Shown here: one piece after another, positions 1-13,443 of the stretch
Layout of the letters: each line of letters begins with the position of its first letter
How positions within the stretch are numbered: the first letter of the stretch is position 1
Origin: Orbilia blumenaviensis
Lineage: Eukaryota > Ascomycota > Orbiliomycetes > Orbiliales > Orbiliaceae
Reading direction: 5' to 3'
Assembly: GCA_036872755.1 (NCBI GenBank)
Contig: JAVHNS010000018.1
Span: 850,145-914,144 of the forward strand
DNA length: 64,000 nucleotides
Made by a program: the position numbers and the translations under genes
The notes under the pieces: generated by a model
The model's database searches: none
What the model saw: the letters and a program-made list of their open reading frames with translations, nothing else
What the model was told of the DNA's origin: nothing

Positions 1-1003
1 AGCAAAGTTGTGGTTCGATGTGTGCAGTTAATGTACGAATGTCGACAGATTGTGAACCGGGCGTGTTAATTGGACGACGTCAGGGGTCGACCCGCCAAAT
101 CACAGCGCAAACCAGGCCCTGCGGAAATTACGATCTGTCGTCGTCAAATCTCCCCACTCAATGGCAACATCCTCTTCCTATTCTTATTAATTCCTATTTC
201 TATGCATTTCCTCTTCTCGCTCCTCCACCACATATGCATAGTGACAGACTTCTATAGAACACACACACACACACACACATACACACTAGTACTACTTGGT
301 AACAGGTTGATGGTATATCTGTGTATCTCCGCGATATATGTACGTATGTAGGCACGTACACGGGCTTGGCTGCTTTTCTGAGCAGAAAGTATAGAAGATT
401 GGAGGTAGGCAGTAGATATCTTTCTTTCTCTCTTTTTTTTTTTTTTTGCAAAAATTTTGCAGATTTTTTTTTTAATACATATATATATTTTTAAAAAAAA
501 TACGTGTTTCAAGATTCTGCTCACCCGAATAGAATAATAGAATGTAGCCATACCCAGGTGTTGTATTATATATATCGTTGCGAGTAATGTTGAATGGTTT
601 GAAACGGCAGAGCGATTCGGACATTCTAGCATTTCAGACATGAGCAGTTTTGACAAGAGCCTGCACAGGAATTTCTTGTTTAATGCGAGACATCGGCTAC
701 CATCCCTGTCCTGTCGTAACCTGCCAGGTCCCTTCGTCGGCAATACAACCTGCTCTTCTTCCTGACTTACCTAAGTAGCTGGACCTGCCTCTTCACTAAC
801 CAGGTAACTTTACCGAACTGGAACCCTTTTTTTTTTTTTTTCTTCCTTCCCCGGAATAATACACAATACTAGGTACTCCGTACTACCAAGCAGTAATTAC
901 CTACCGAGGAGTATATTTGTGCTTCCCTCTTCTCTTCCCCCCCAATGAGCTGCCTTCTTTAGCTGCACACACACCCCTTCCTAATCTTCGATCCTCATCC
1001 GTC
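1..1003. other. Intergenic DNA upstream of the OPT transporter
   Basis: I see no convincing gene here. The stretch contains an AC microsatellite, several poly-T and poly-A runs (for example near 428-447 and 826-841) and short AT-rich pieces. Open frames in it are low-complexity and lack recognisable domains. The last few hundred bases should contain the promoter and 5' UTR of the transporter that starts at 1004, but no specific factor site could be assigned. Confidence 0.6.
259..286. repeat. (AC)n microsatellite
   Basis: An AC dinucleotide run, interrupted once by a T, in the gene-free left edge of the window. Confidence 0.9.
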
Positions 1004-3877
1004 ATGCCTGATACTGATCTCAAAATCCCTTCTTCTTCTGCTTCTGCTTCATCTTCTTCTTCCCTGCGACAACAGCAAAAGGAAGCAGTAGAAGTAGAAG
1101 AAGGCGACGACAGAACCTTACTTCTTTCCGACAACGACAACGACAACAACAACAACGCCCTCACTGTCTCATCAATCGCCGCCATTGCTACCACAAGAAG
1201 CAACAACAACAACAACAACACCACTACTTATAATGAGAGTATTAATAATGAGGACGACGAGGATGATAACGAAGATGATGGCAAGGCTCACCGTTACAAC
1301 GGCCGCCAATTCACTCTTCGCGGGATACTAGTCGGCTTCATTGTCGGCACTGTTCTCGCCGCCGTAAATGTTTATTTCGGCTTGCAAAGTGAGATAGAAA
1401 CAGAGAGAAAGACAAATACTAAAAACATAATTTCGATTCTGTCGCCCTCGCATGCGCATGCCCCGTTTTGGCTTTCATATTGAAATGTTCCGGATACTGA
1501 TTTATTAATTTTGATTTGGGCTACCACTATCAGCGGGATGGATAAGCTTGATGCCCATGCCCAGTTCGCTTCTCGCCTTTGTCTTCTTCAAGGTAGCCTC
1601 GGCCTCGGGCCTCTTGGGGTTCCCCTTCACCCCCAAGGAGAATGGTACATTCTATATCCACCCTTTCTCTTATTAGTTCTTGCGGTTTGGTGGTGTATTA
1701 TTGGTTCCCAGTCTTCTTTAGCCTGTTTCTGATAATAATGCGTTTGGTGGTTTGCGTGATAGTTTTCGTCCAAACCGTGGCCGTCGCGGTCGGTTGTATG
1801 TCCCTCACAGGGGGTTTAATCGGCGTCATACCCGCCATTGAGAAACTCCTGACGACTGAGGAATCGGGCCCCGTCCGTCTGTCGACGCCATCCCTGATAA
1901 TATGGTGTCTCGGCCTCGCCTTCTTCGGCGTCATATATTCAGTGCCCCTGCGGAAGCAGTTCATCGTCCGCGAGAAACTCAAGTTTCCGAGTGGCACCGC
2001 CACCGCCACGATGATATCCCTTCTTCATAACGGTCAGGCCGACATTCGCACGGATGGCCTACGTCAGCGAAGAAGCGCTGGCGGGTCCTACCGTCGTGTT
2101 CGAGATGATGAAGATGAGGAAAACCTTCCTCAACAATCGGATCCATCTGCACCGAATTATGACTGGAGATTTCAGACGAGGGTCCTGAGCATCGCCTTTG
2201 GCGCTTCTGCCGTCTATGTGCGTGGAACACTTATCTCTATCGATTTTCGTAGCGTGAAATCATAACTTCTTCTTTTTTTTATATATTTTATTTTTATTTT
2301 TATTAATATAATCAAAAAAAGTTGTTGTGAAATTGATTGATTTGGTGTCCGACAGACCCTTTTGACGTTCTTCCTGCCCATCCTACGGAATTTGCCGGTT
2401 TTTGGACACCACGCCGCCCAAACGTGGCTATGGGCGCTCAACCCGTCGCCTGCGTATATCGGTCAGGGGATCATCATGGGCCAGTCAACCACGTTGGCCA
2501 TGCTCTTCGGGGCTATTGTTGGGTATAGATGACCCCCCCCTCCCTTTGCTTATTGGCTTTTTCTCTGTTTCTTCTCCTCTTCCCTTGGGAGCTCCACAAA
2601 AGCTAATAGATTGACAGCTGGGGAGTGCTATCACCTCTTGCGAAAAAGCAAGGATGGGCTCCCGGCATCGTCAATGACTGGAAGTCTGGGAGTCGTGGGT
2701 GGATTGTTTGGATCAGTTTAGCAATAATGTTGGCGGATAGCGTTGTCTCATTGTCCTTGCTGGCTGGAGATACAGCGCTGCCTCTGATAAAGACGCAAAT
2801 TCGCAGGAGTGAATGGCTCAAGAGACATACACAGAAATTCATGGCCATTCCTATGGAAGACGGCTCCCAAAGTGGTGAACATGAAGACGAAGACGGCGAG
2901 AACGAGGAAGTAGATGCGCCTTCAGAAGAACAGATCGGAGTTAAGACCTTTGTCGTCTCTCTACTACTAACAACCGTACTTTGCATCCTGACCATCAGAT
3001 ACACCTTCCCTCAGGTGCCAATCTACCTAACGATCATCTCGCTTGGTGTTGCATTTATTCTATCCGTCATGGCGGCCAGGGCCCTCGGCCAGACAGACTT
3101 AAATCCTGTGTCTGGAATTAGTACGTTCTTCCCCTCCTGTAATTTTCTTTTTTCTTTATTAATAAAAACTGCATATCTCCGTTCTATCTCGGGAAGAAAG
3201 GAGCTTTCTAATTTTATTGCGTCACAGGCAAGATAGCGCAGCTCTTCTTCGCGCTGATTGTTTCCAAGACGACGGGGTCTGCAGTTCTGATAAACCTAGT
3301 GGCAGGCGCAGTGTCAGAAGCCGCGGGGCAGCAGGCGGGTGATATCCTTCAGGACCTCAAAACGTCACATTTGCTATACGCCTCCCCGAAGGCCCAGTTC
3401 TACGGTCAGATAGTCGGAGCTGCATACGGAGCGGTTATTTCGAGTCTGCTGTACCGTTTATACGACCATGTCTACGCCATCCCTAGTAAAATGTTTGAAA
3501 TGCCAGCAGCGATAGTGTGGATCGACTGCTCGCGACTGTTGTACGGCGAAGGGCTGCCTCCGTACGCTAGAGAGTTCTGTATTGCGTTCGGTGTGGTCTT
3601 TGCGGCTGTAACAGCGATAAAGTCGCGGAGCAAGGCGGGGTACGCGGGTTGGTTACCAGGAGGGATCGCCGTAGCAATCGGGATGTATAATACGCCATCA
3701 TTTACACTGGCGAGGGTTATTGGAGGTGTCGCAGAGGGATATTGGAGGAGGAGAGCGACAGGAGCGCAGGATGCGAAGAATAAAGAGACGGTGCTGATTT
3801 TGGTAGCGTCCGGGGCTATTATAGGAGAGGGTCTGGCAAGCCTGGTGAATCTGGGGCTGACCATGCTGACGGCATGA
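1004..3877 (+). CDS. OPT-family oligopeptide / metal-chelate transporter
   Basis: Multi-pass plasma or vacuolar membrane transporter of the OPT superfamily, which couples proton import to uptake of small peptides or metal-ligand complexes. Six exons are inferred: 1004-1388, 1534-1644, 1763-2217, 2356-2522, 2618-3120 and 3228-3877. They join in frame to 756 residues, a usual family length. The first exon holds an N-terminal tail rich in Ser, Asn, Asp and Glu (about residues 1-110), then a hydrophobic helix. The exon 1/exon 2 join creates NVYFGLQTGWISLMPMPSS, a signature of the yellow-stripe/YGL114W branch. FPFTPKEN and QTVAVAVGCMSLTGG follow. Exon 3 contains a charged cytosolic loop and exon 5 a second acidic loop. 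The ATG at 1004 is chosen because the upstream in-frame ATG at 917 would only add a poor extension. The substrate cannot be read from the sequence. Confidence 0.9.
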
Positions 3878-5014
3878 TAGTCTCAAGATCTGATATGGAT
3901 GCAGGAAACGGTTCCTGACATTGAACAGGGATTGTGGAAGGGTGGTGGTCTTAGCCGTGGCACCATTCCGCATTCTCTCTCTTCCTTACCCTCTCTGTCT
4001 CGAATCCGAACTCTTCCTTTAAATTTGTGCCTGACCGTGCATTCATCCTAGCTATGCATCATCATCAGCATCATTTTCATATGTACCGTGAGCCCTTACA
4101 ACGACTTCCATACTCAGATTATGTATCAGCGCAGGCAAATTTCTTGGGCGTATACCTGTACCTGTATCTGTACACGTACACGTACGCAGATGTATTATTA
4201 TATTTCTTATTATTCTTATAAGGGATTATTTGGAAGGGGGTGAGGATTGTATTTTTAATATTGCCTGTCGCATATCTGCATTCTACCAAATACCCGGAAC
4301 CACAGAAAAAAAACCTGCAGAGTTTTCTGCTTCACAAATGGCTATTGCAATTACCCGTGGGCCTGTTCCATCCGGAGGGTGGGTTCTGCAGAATGCCGGT
4401 CACTTGAGATGCAAGTAAAATGTATAAGATGTGCATGGACTTTATAAGTCCGGAGTTATATGAGCACGTACGTATGTATTAGCGCAGAGTACATGTAGAA
4501 TGGGTACCTTTCGGACCTGAAGCAGGCGTTTGAGCTTCCCTTTATTCGATCAACGCAGCCGCTTTTAACTTCTGTTCTGTGCAGACCCGAACAGGACCAG
4601 ACCAGAACAGAACAGACATAAACACCATCTCTCCAACTCCAATCCCGTTCGAACATTCATCTGGCCCGACCATCCTCCATCCATTCTGGCTTCTCCGACA
4701 ATGCCATTACTCTTCTCTCTGGCCAGCCCGCCCTAGAAGCCCTTTCTCTCTCTCTCCTCTCTCTCCTCTTCCTCCCCTCCCCTCTTCCTTCTTCCTCCGT
4801 TCGGTCTTATCCATCTTCTCTCTCCCTCACTCCCACCCACTCTCCACTCCCTCACACATTCCCTCACTTGCGTTCTCCCGCGATCCGTCCTCCATTCCTT
4901 CCTTTCGCGTGGCCATCTCCAACCTTTCTTTTTCTTCTTCTTCCTCCCTTACCTCTTTTTCTTTTTTCTTTTTTATAACTCCCAGCAGGGGAGCTTGCTG
5001 GCCGGCTCGGAACC
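3878..5014. other. Intergenic DNA between the OPT transporter and the RasGAP
   Basis: This holds the transporter 3' UTR and the RasGAP promoter and leader. No coding potential is convincing: the longest frame (4579-5064, +) is Ser/Pro/Leu low complexity that comes from a pyrimidine-rich leader. A repeat of short CAGACC/ACCAGA-type words lies near 4582-4618. Confidence 0.6.
4741..4976 (+). promoter_or_regulatory. Pyrimidine (CT)-rich promoter/leader tract
   Basis: About 235 bases made almost only of C and T, ending some 40 bases before the RasGAP ATG at 5015. CT-rich blocks just upstream of the start are typical of strongly transcribed genes in filamentous fungi. That this one sets the transcription start is an inference. 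Confidence 0.5.
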
Positions 5015-5169
5015 ATGGACGAGAACAAGCTGATCCAGACGCTGCTCGAGCGACTATCTACTAAAGTACTATCTATCCTTCCCGTCTTCGTCTTTCCTGA
5101 TCGTAATTCAAAATCGCGGCACCTGCCCAATTTGGAGCTCATCTTTGTATATGAACAAGAACAAGAACT

Positions 5170-5205
<36 letters not shown>

Positions 5206-8200
5206 GAATGGAACAATGGAAAACATGAAAATTGCAAGAATATCTGAAGAACAAAGTAAAAGCTGATACATTCCTAAACTTTGACAAATCACATAGCTTC
5301 CAAACCGTTCTGGCGATGAGATAGATGATCTCCGACGAGATGAAATTGTTACGACCCTAGTAGAGCTGTCCAAGAGCCATATCGAGGCTGTCGCCACCGA
5401 TCTTATCCGACTAATAGACAACATCACTCCTGTTCGTGCTCTCCTCCTTATAACCCCTCCTTGGATGTCGCCCCTTCCTATCGCTTCTTCATGTTTCTAA
5501 TCGCGTGGCATATATGATCATCCGTTTATAGGTGGACACACAACGGCCGAGACTACCTCCCCTTGTAGTACTATCCCAGACCTTTCTCGCCGAGCTCCTT
5601 GCCGACTGTCTCAGTGCTCATTGGGACTCCAATGAGGAAGAAGAGCATAGCCGTTACCACAGCGAACATGAAGATCCTCACACCAACCCTCGCGTGTCGC
5701 CTCTTACCGCCCGGAAGATCAGGCGAATCGAGCCTCCACCCCTGAACGAACACCTCGCTCGGCATATGCTTGACCTTGTTCTTAGACTGTCGCCGAATCC
5801 GATAACTACCGACGAATCGGTCGCATCGCCGGCTCAACCAAATGTTGCAGCTAGAAACGGACCACAGGGCCAATCCTCAGACGATACAAGCTATGCATCG
5901 AAAGCTAGTGAGCTGGATAAGGCTGTTTTTGGGATTATGGAGTATCTCAGCGCTTCCAATTGGTCGCTGGTGTTCCAGAATCTCCAAAGGGTCCTTAAAC
6001 AGCTGAGGCAAACTGGGTCAGATGACTACGATGCTAACGGTATACAGCTTCTAGCTCATGTATGGATCAATTCGAAGCAGCTGTCGCAGATTCTAGGAGA
6101 TCTTACGACAGCGTTTTACCATGTCAAAAAGCAACACCAGCAGCTCATTGCTCAGTTACTACCCGAAGCTATTCTAAAATGGATCGATACACACCCTCAG
6201 GAATTCGTAAACTTGCATCTGGGTCAACGAAGGCTAGAAGGAGGCGCGGACGTTTTGTTCGACATGACAAACAACATGGCCGACACGGTGAAAAAGCGGG
6301 TGGTGTTCTGGCCCATGCAGACGGCATTGCTTTTGCTCATCCCCGAAGTTTTTCTCGGATCTATGCTTGGTGAAACCAGTCGAAATCAGAATGCGAGAAG
6401 GGTCTTATTCTTAGAGAATCTCCGGAAAACTCTCCGTCTCCAGAGATCCGCTGACACTGCAGCTTCTTGCCTTGTAACAATTTGCCGTGCTGCTAGCTAC
6501 TTCGACAATAATTCCGAAATTGCAATCCTTAGTTTCGCCCTAGACGTACAGAATGAAATGAAGGAGGAGATATTCAAGAGGAAGTTCGATGAGGATACTG
6601 CTCTCGACAGGGATATCATGGTTAAGGCCTTTGTTTCCCTCTGCCACTTATCGAAGGACCAAGTGGTCGACAACCTGCTTCCCCGATTGTTAGACCGCGC
6701 CTCGCATTTATCATACAAAGTTGTCGTCTTCACGGGGGCAGCTATAATAGCATCTCAGGACCGTACCAATGGCTTCGTATCACTTTACCAAGCGATATCA
6801 CCTGATGTCCGAGACTTCCTATACACTGTCGGCAATGCAAAACGGAACGGCTCGGTCAACAACGGTGTTAGTCGTAGGACCGAAAACCAGTCGTCAGAGA
6901 GCCTACTATCGTCCGAGTTACTCCACCAACTACTTGAGCTTCTAAAGATACGACCTAATTTATTGTTTGAAGGTGCTTCGAAGGAGGAAAGTTCAACTTT
7001 TTTCGACAAGACTTTGTCGTGCATCTTAAACTGCGCAAGTGAAGACGATACTTTGATCACCAAATTGTCAACGGAGTTCGCAAGGCGATTAATATCGAGG
7101 GAAACAACTTCGTTGAGTCCGAATAATGCGGCGACGAAGACAGAGGCCGAGGTTCAGACTGAGTCTTGGAAAGGCGCCTCGGCTACGTTGGTCACGTTTT
7201 CCAGGAAGCTTCTAGACTACGATCTTAGTGATCCTACCTTAAAAGTGATGCTTGGCTTGGTGAGAGATTACATGGAAACCAGACTCAATTTTCTTAAGTC
7301 TCCGCCCATGAAAAATCTCATAGACTCTGGTGCAGATGTCGCTGAGAGACAGATCGCAGGTATCTCGTTAGAAGTATCATTCTTAGTGCTTCTATGCTCT
7401 AGCGATCTTGATATTTGCTCTCTCATAACGAGTGCGATCAACATTTTGTGCGAAGAGGGAAGGTTGACCGAAAACATGGAAGATTTGGAGAGGTCAGGCC
7501 TGAGTGTTATGAAAAACTACGCTGTCTACTCAGAACTCTCCTCCCCGAACTTCCGCATGACTGGTCCTGTTGCTTTCCAGAAAAGGCTCAGGAAGCTGCT
7601 TGTACGGATGATACGTCCCACCGCAGGTATCCTCACGGCTTGGGAGGCCGTCTTCACTAAGTGGAAGACGCTTTGCAAGGTCGTCGTAGGCGGGTCGCCT
7701 ACCAGGCAATCTGCAGTCGATGAACGCACTTTTGTGGAGTGGAGAAACTACTCTGGTTTCTTGGCCGCTCTGGGTGGTTGTTGTATTTCTCCTCCACCTC
7801 AAGAAATCCGGCCAGACGATGCGTCGGTAGCTGGGCTGAGATGGATTGACCGGCTAGCCCCGGATGGTGACCCATACTCACTTCTGGAAAGGTTCATGCG
7901 GCAATGTCTCCAGCTGCTGGTGTGTAGTTCTTTGAACGTTAGAGAGGCGATCCGTGAGGTTCTCGGGTCTGAAATGAACCCGAGATTGTACGTTTCGTTT
8001 TTCAGATCGCTAGAGATCGAGCTGAATAGTGTCTTTGAGAACAACCCAAATGCGATTGCACAGTCTGCTGATGGGAAGTTGCTATTCGCTGAGCAGTCTA
8101 CATCCCTGCTCCGTGCCATCATTGACCGGGTCGAAGATACCCAGGAAAGCTTGATCGCCATTGACTTTGGAGCTCTTACTCTTATACTCGCGAAGTTTTT

Positions 8201-11200
8201 GCATAATCTCAAAGACGATGCGTCGACACTTAGGGCCAAGGTTAAGATGTGTCAATTGGTTGAGGTCGTAGCTAGGAAGAAGGACCTGCTGGATCTTAGA
8301 CAGGATATCCGAGTCCGTAATAGTCTCCTGCAGATCCTTGTTGATTGGATGTCGCGGTTGGGCAAGGTGTGTAGTTGTCGAAAATACTCTTTCGTCGTAT
8401 TTGAATGTGGAAATCAAATGTGCTAATATTGTTATCAGTCCGAGCAAGCTGTGGCGACTACCGCTGTTCGTAGAGATGAAATCGGTCGTTTGCGGGCGGA
8501 CCTTGACAGAGCGGCGTTGAAGGCACTGGTCAATCTGCTAGCCCGCCTTCCACTCCAGCCAACCGAAAGTCATGATGCAGATGCACTAGACGCGAAGTCA
8601 CAGCTATTCTGCAACTACTTCACTACATTTCTTAACTTGTTAGAGAGCAGCCAGAACGAAGTCGAGCGGAGGCGGGACCAGAATGCCGTAGCTATCACCC
8701 GAGACGATTCATCCTCGACTTTGGAACTAGCTATCCTGGCGCTATCCAACCTTCTTAGTGCCAATGTCGATGTCGGTCTTAAATTTTCGCTGGAGATCGG
8801 ATATCATGAGAATATCGAGATAAGAACGGCGTTCATGCACGTTCTGACCAATATTCTCACCCAAGGAACCGAATTCTCTTCGCTAGGTGACTCTGCTATC
8901 GGAGAAAAGTATGAGAGGATGATTCAACTACTCGTCAATAACTTCAAGTTCGTCCTCGCCTTGTGCCATTCTTGTCCGACAAGCGAAATCGACGAAATCG
9001 CATTTGCACTGCTCAATATCTTTGACTCGAAGGGCCTGGGATTGACACTCCTGAAGGAGCTTATTGAACAGGAAGTTGCTAACACTGGTAAGCCATCCCG
9101 TCCTAATTGGTATATATGTGGCGCTCACGAATTGTATAGAAAGTGAATCTGAGCTTCTACGGCGAAACTGCGTCGCTACAAAGATGCTTTCGGTCTTTGC
9201 AAAGTGGAAGGGTGCAAACTACCTCCGCCAGACGCTTCAGAAGGTCCTCGAGAAGCTATTGAACTCAGCAGACGAGCTAGACTTTGAACTCGACCCCGCA
9301 AGGACTTCGTCGCCGGAAGAGCTCCAGCGTAATGCACTGCAGCTGCGTTTTGTCACAAATGTTTTCATCGAGGAGATCTGCAAGAGTGTTCCACAAGTAC
9401 CTGCATCCTTCAAATATATCTGCCATACAATCACGACCGCCGTCACAACCAGGTTCCCGGAAGCCAAATTTACTGCTGTCGGAGCCTTTATTTTCCTTCG
9501 ATTCTTCTGTCCTGCCATCGTTGCTCCCGACTCTGAGGGTTTAGTAAAGTCTATACCCAAGAGAGGAATGCGACGAGGCCTTCTTTTGATTGCTAAAGTT
9601 GTACAAAATCTCGCGAATAACGTTCTTTTTGGTGCAAAAGAGCCTTACATGATACCCCTGAATGATTTTTTGACTTTGAATATTTATCGAGTTACGACAT
9701 TTTTGCGTGATATTGCGGTAAGTCGATCCTGTATCTTTGGGATTGGTTAATTCTAGACTAACGTTCTTTCTTTCTTAATATTGCAGAGCCCCATCAGTAT
9801 TCCTGACCAAGCTGCCGCTGTGGAGGTTTTCGATTTTGGCAGCTGCATAGCCTTGCATAGGTTTATGTACGATCACTGGGAAGTCGTGCGACAGAAGTTG
9901 TTGCATCCGCGCATAACGAGTCCAGTAGCTCAGAGCAGTGTCACTATGAAATATACCGCGAATGATCTCAAGGCGCCTGTTGCGGAGTTTTCGGCATTGA
10001 TACCAACACTTGGGGCACCGCCGCTGGATTTCTCGTGGACCCGGCCGCAGTTACAGGCGACTATCCAGCCGTCGTATTATCGGTTTCAGCAGTTTATGTT
10101 GAGGAATTCCGGAAGGAGCGTGGAGCCTATCACCTCTGCTAGGATCGTGTATGACGGTGGCGAGTCGAAGGTACATATACAAAGATAATCCCCTTTCATA
10201 CAAGAATACCAATCTAATAGTGCTATAGGACGGAATGCCTGTCATCTGCATTATACTCCGAAATATTAATGCGGAAACAATCGACATCGAACTACTCATA
10301 TATTGTTTCTTAAAGGTGGGTTATCAGGTCCTAATTATACCAAACAAAAAATACTAACAGAGTTGCAGATTGCTGGCCGCATGTGGAGCAAGCCGTTTGG
10401 CCTTCTCATCGATGCGACTTCCTACACCATCGGCAATGAGCTTCCTGACGATATCCCTAAGAAGCTGGATGCGTTGAGCCCACCCGAGATGCTAGCGAAC
10501 ATGAAACGGTTCTACGTCTACAATATGAACAGTGCATATAGGAAATATCTCCGCCGGATGATCAGACACGCCTATAAAGATGATACCAGCGGGTTCCACC
10601 CGAAGAACATCGAGTATACTCTGCTTGGCAACCTGAGCGAGCTCGAACGACACTTCCACCTGCCCTCCCTACACTTGCCGAAAGACACTATGTCTCTGGT
10701 AGCAGACTCGAGATTTGTGTTCCAACCTGTCACACGTCTGTCTAAGACTAAGGGCCGGATTGACGTAGTGATCAAGATTGGTAGTCAGTACATACAAATC
10801 ACGACGACTAAGAAGCAGGATATCTTTCCGGGGCCACGTATGCAGGCTGTTGTCAACGATATCTTCTCACTATCGGAAATAGAAGAGGCTAATGCGTCTT
10901 TCCACACGGAGGAGGAGAATGCGTTCGGGATCAAGACGGAGAACGGAAAGGTGGCGATGTTCTTCTCGAGTCCAAGGAGAGCCGATATTCTTCACCATAT
11001 TAAGTCTGCCAAATCAAAATCGATGAAGGATAGTCGGCCGTCCCCGCTCAGTGAGAGAGTCATCAGACCCGAAGATGTCCCTGGCACCTTACTCAACATT
11101 GCACTCATGAATATGGGAAGCGTAGACCAATCGCTGAGAATCTCGGCATATAATCTTCTTTGCGCTCTGTGCCAGACGTTCAGGTTTAATGTCGACCGGC

Positions 11201-13443
11201 AATTCGTTAGCGCGAAGGGCCTTAGCATACCTGCAGATTCTCTCAATTTAATAGTTGGGGTTAGCGAGAAGTTGGCTGCCAATGAACCGCAGTTAACCTT
11301 TGACTTCCTTACCGAATTCTTCGTCGGTTGGGCCAAATCGCCCCTGCAACAAAGGCCGCTGAGTATACTGTATATGGCGCCATGGCTAGTGAATCTTCAT
11401 GCGCAGGTATTGGCTCTTGACGGCGACAGCGAGAGGGGCAAAGAGCGACTCGCGGGGATTGCTCGGAAGTTAATAGAGATCACAGTCAACGAAACAACTC
11501 TCTACAGCAACTTCCAGCAAAATGCGTGGTCGGTGATTAGCAGGGATGAGAGTCTTTTGGAAGTATTCTTCGAAGAACTGATAAAGAGCGCTATCAACTA
11601 CGGATTCGGTTCCGCAGAAGCCGAGGTGATCGGATCCATCGCTGCGTCCTTTGGCACATTGACAATGCGTGGAAAGATCATTGCACGTGTGAGGAAAGCG
11701 CTGAATAGAACCTCGCTCAGGCCGACAAGACATCTCAAGGACAATGTAATCTGGAAAGAGATGTGCGTCCTGCTCCGGATATGCCTGGCCATTTCTTTTG
11801 ATAGCAGAGCGCAAGCGCAGATGTTCTTGCCGGAGCTGTTCCACATCATCACTATGGTTGTCAATTGTGGAAGCCCGAACGTTAGAACCACCGTTCATAG
11901 CTTGCTCATCAATACCGTGCACTCAATATGCACATCGTTCCCATTAGATGATGAGAACCTTAGCAAACTAAAGGCGATCCTCGCGTCTCTCTCGGAGCCA
12001 AAACTGGGGCTTTTATTCAGCATACACCGGTCGCGGGATGGTACGAATGAGGAGAATAGAACGACAACAGAGACTAACTCGTCGACCTCATCGACGGAGA
12101 CTATCACGAATCTTCTGTTGGAAATTATCGCCATCGCTGCTCCCTCCGTTGATATGGCCAATATATGGAGAGCCAGGTGGATGAGCCTTGTAGCCAGCAC
12201 GGCATTCCAGAATAACCCGGCTATCCAGCCCCGCGCTTTTGCCGTGATGGGTTGTCTAGCCCGAGAGGACGTTGATGACGACCTGCTCTACCAGGTCTTG
12301 GTGGCCTTACGCAGTGCTCTGGCAAGATTCGTGGAACAAGGGGATGCCGAGATGTTGGTCAGCATAATCACCAGTTTGACCAAGATGGCGAATAACCTCC
12401 CTCCTTCGTCGAGATACCTGCATCAAATGTTCTGGTTAGCGATGTCGCTTATACGGGTTGGTCCACCGTCTCTATTCAATTGCTCTGCCGGGCTCCTGCA
12501 GGCTGTTCTACGTGTCATCGCGTCGTCGGATGAGTTCAAAGATGGAAGGATGGCCGTTGTGCTCATGCAGGGAAGGTTCACGGTGGAAGAAGCTGCCGCC
12601 GCAGTTGATGATCTCTTCGGTATCAACTTTGAGATGGCGTTCTTCGCTTACTCTGCCTGCTTTTGCATCGTGAAGGGTCTATCGGACCCTACTACCCGAG
12701 CTGCAACTCTACGGACGTTCACAACGTTCCTTGAAGTCGTCACGACCAATATCCCCGAGACTGAGAAGGGAGAAATGCATAGCTCCTACATCCCATATTT
12801 GAGCTGCTTGGTACCTAGAGCAGCGAACGCCGACGATTGGAAGGATATTTGGCTGGGTGGGGTGCCAATGCAGAAAGCTGAGAACATCATGAACTGGTCG
12901 CAGCTGATCCAGAGGATCATTGCTACTGATGAGAAGGAACTTTTGCTCTGCCTCGCCTTGGCAGTGATTGACTTCCGAACGTCCGACGAGAGCATCCAGA
13001 ATGCTGGCCTACAGCTATTTGAACACACCGCGGCACACCGCCCCGAGGTGTTTATTCTAATGTGAGCGCTTCCTCTTCTCTAGGCATATTTTCTTTTTAA
13101 CTCACATTGTAATTTCTAGGCACGACCGCGTCATGGCTGAACTAGAGGAGATTTTAATATCTTCGCAAAGCCAGACAATGTTGAAGGCGACGCATGAAGT
13201 GATCAGAAAAATCGCTAGCGATAGGCGGTACTCAGACCGCCAGGGGACTCAGGATGTTCTCGACCGGATACTTGATAGTATTGGGTTCTCCGGGATATGG
13301 TCCTCAACAACATTCAAGAGAACATCTAACGACCAGGAGCGGATGTGTGTCGACCGGTTGATTGAGGTGAGCATCACAAACATTGTATTATGACAATAAA
13401 ATAACACAAGCTGATTTTTCCGCAACAGTTGATTATCGCATAA
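5015..13443 (+). CDS. Neurofibromin/Ira-type Ras GTPase-activating protein
   Basis: Negative regulator of Ras: it speeds GTP hydrolysis and so restrains cAMP/PKA and growth signalling. Ten exons are inferred: 5015-5065, 5297-5431, 5532-8366, 8439-9087, 9140-9717, 9787-10170, 10229-10315, 10369-13061, 13120-13366 and 13429-13443. They give about 2,557 residues, within the range of Ira/neurofibromin proteins. The RasGAP domain spans roughly 1100-1410. It includes the likely arginine finger R1231 in LLRRNCVATKM, created by the exon 4/5 join, and the conserved FLRFFCPAIVAP near 1342. It is followed by the Sec14-like/PH bipartite region from about 1545 (GMPVICIILRNINAE). The rest is helical repeat with no catalytic motif. 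The tiny first exon (17 codons) and the last exon (LIIA and stop) are the least certain parts. Confidence 0.92.
5175..5201 (+). repeat. Poly-A run of 27 in RasGAP intron 1
   Basis: An uninterrupted A27 run inside the first intron (5066-5296), where length changes would not alter the protein. It is also a likely sequencing or assembly weak point. Confidence 0.9.

Noticed and set aside
901..1224. Minus-strand frame starting with a poly-leucine, signal-like stretch
   Set aside because: Antisense shadow of the Asn/Asp repeat in the first exon of the OPT transporter.
4579..5064. 161-codon plus-strand Ser/Pro/Leu frame
   Set aside because: It is the translation of the CT-rich leader of the RasGAP gene and overlaps its true start in another frame.
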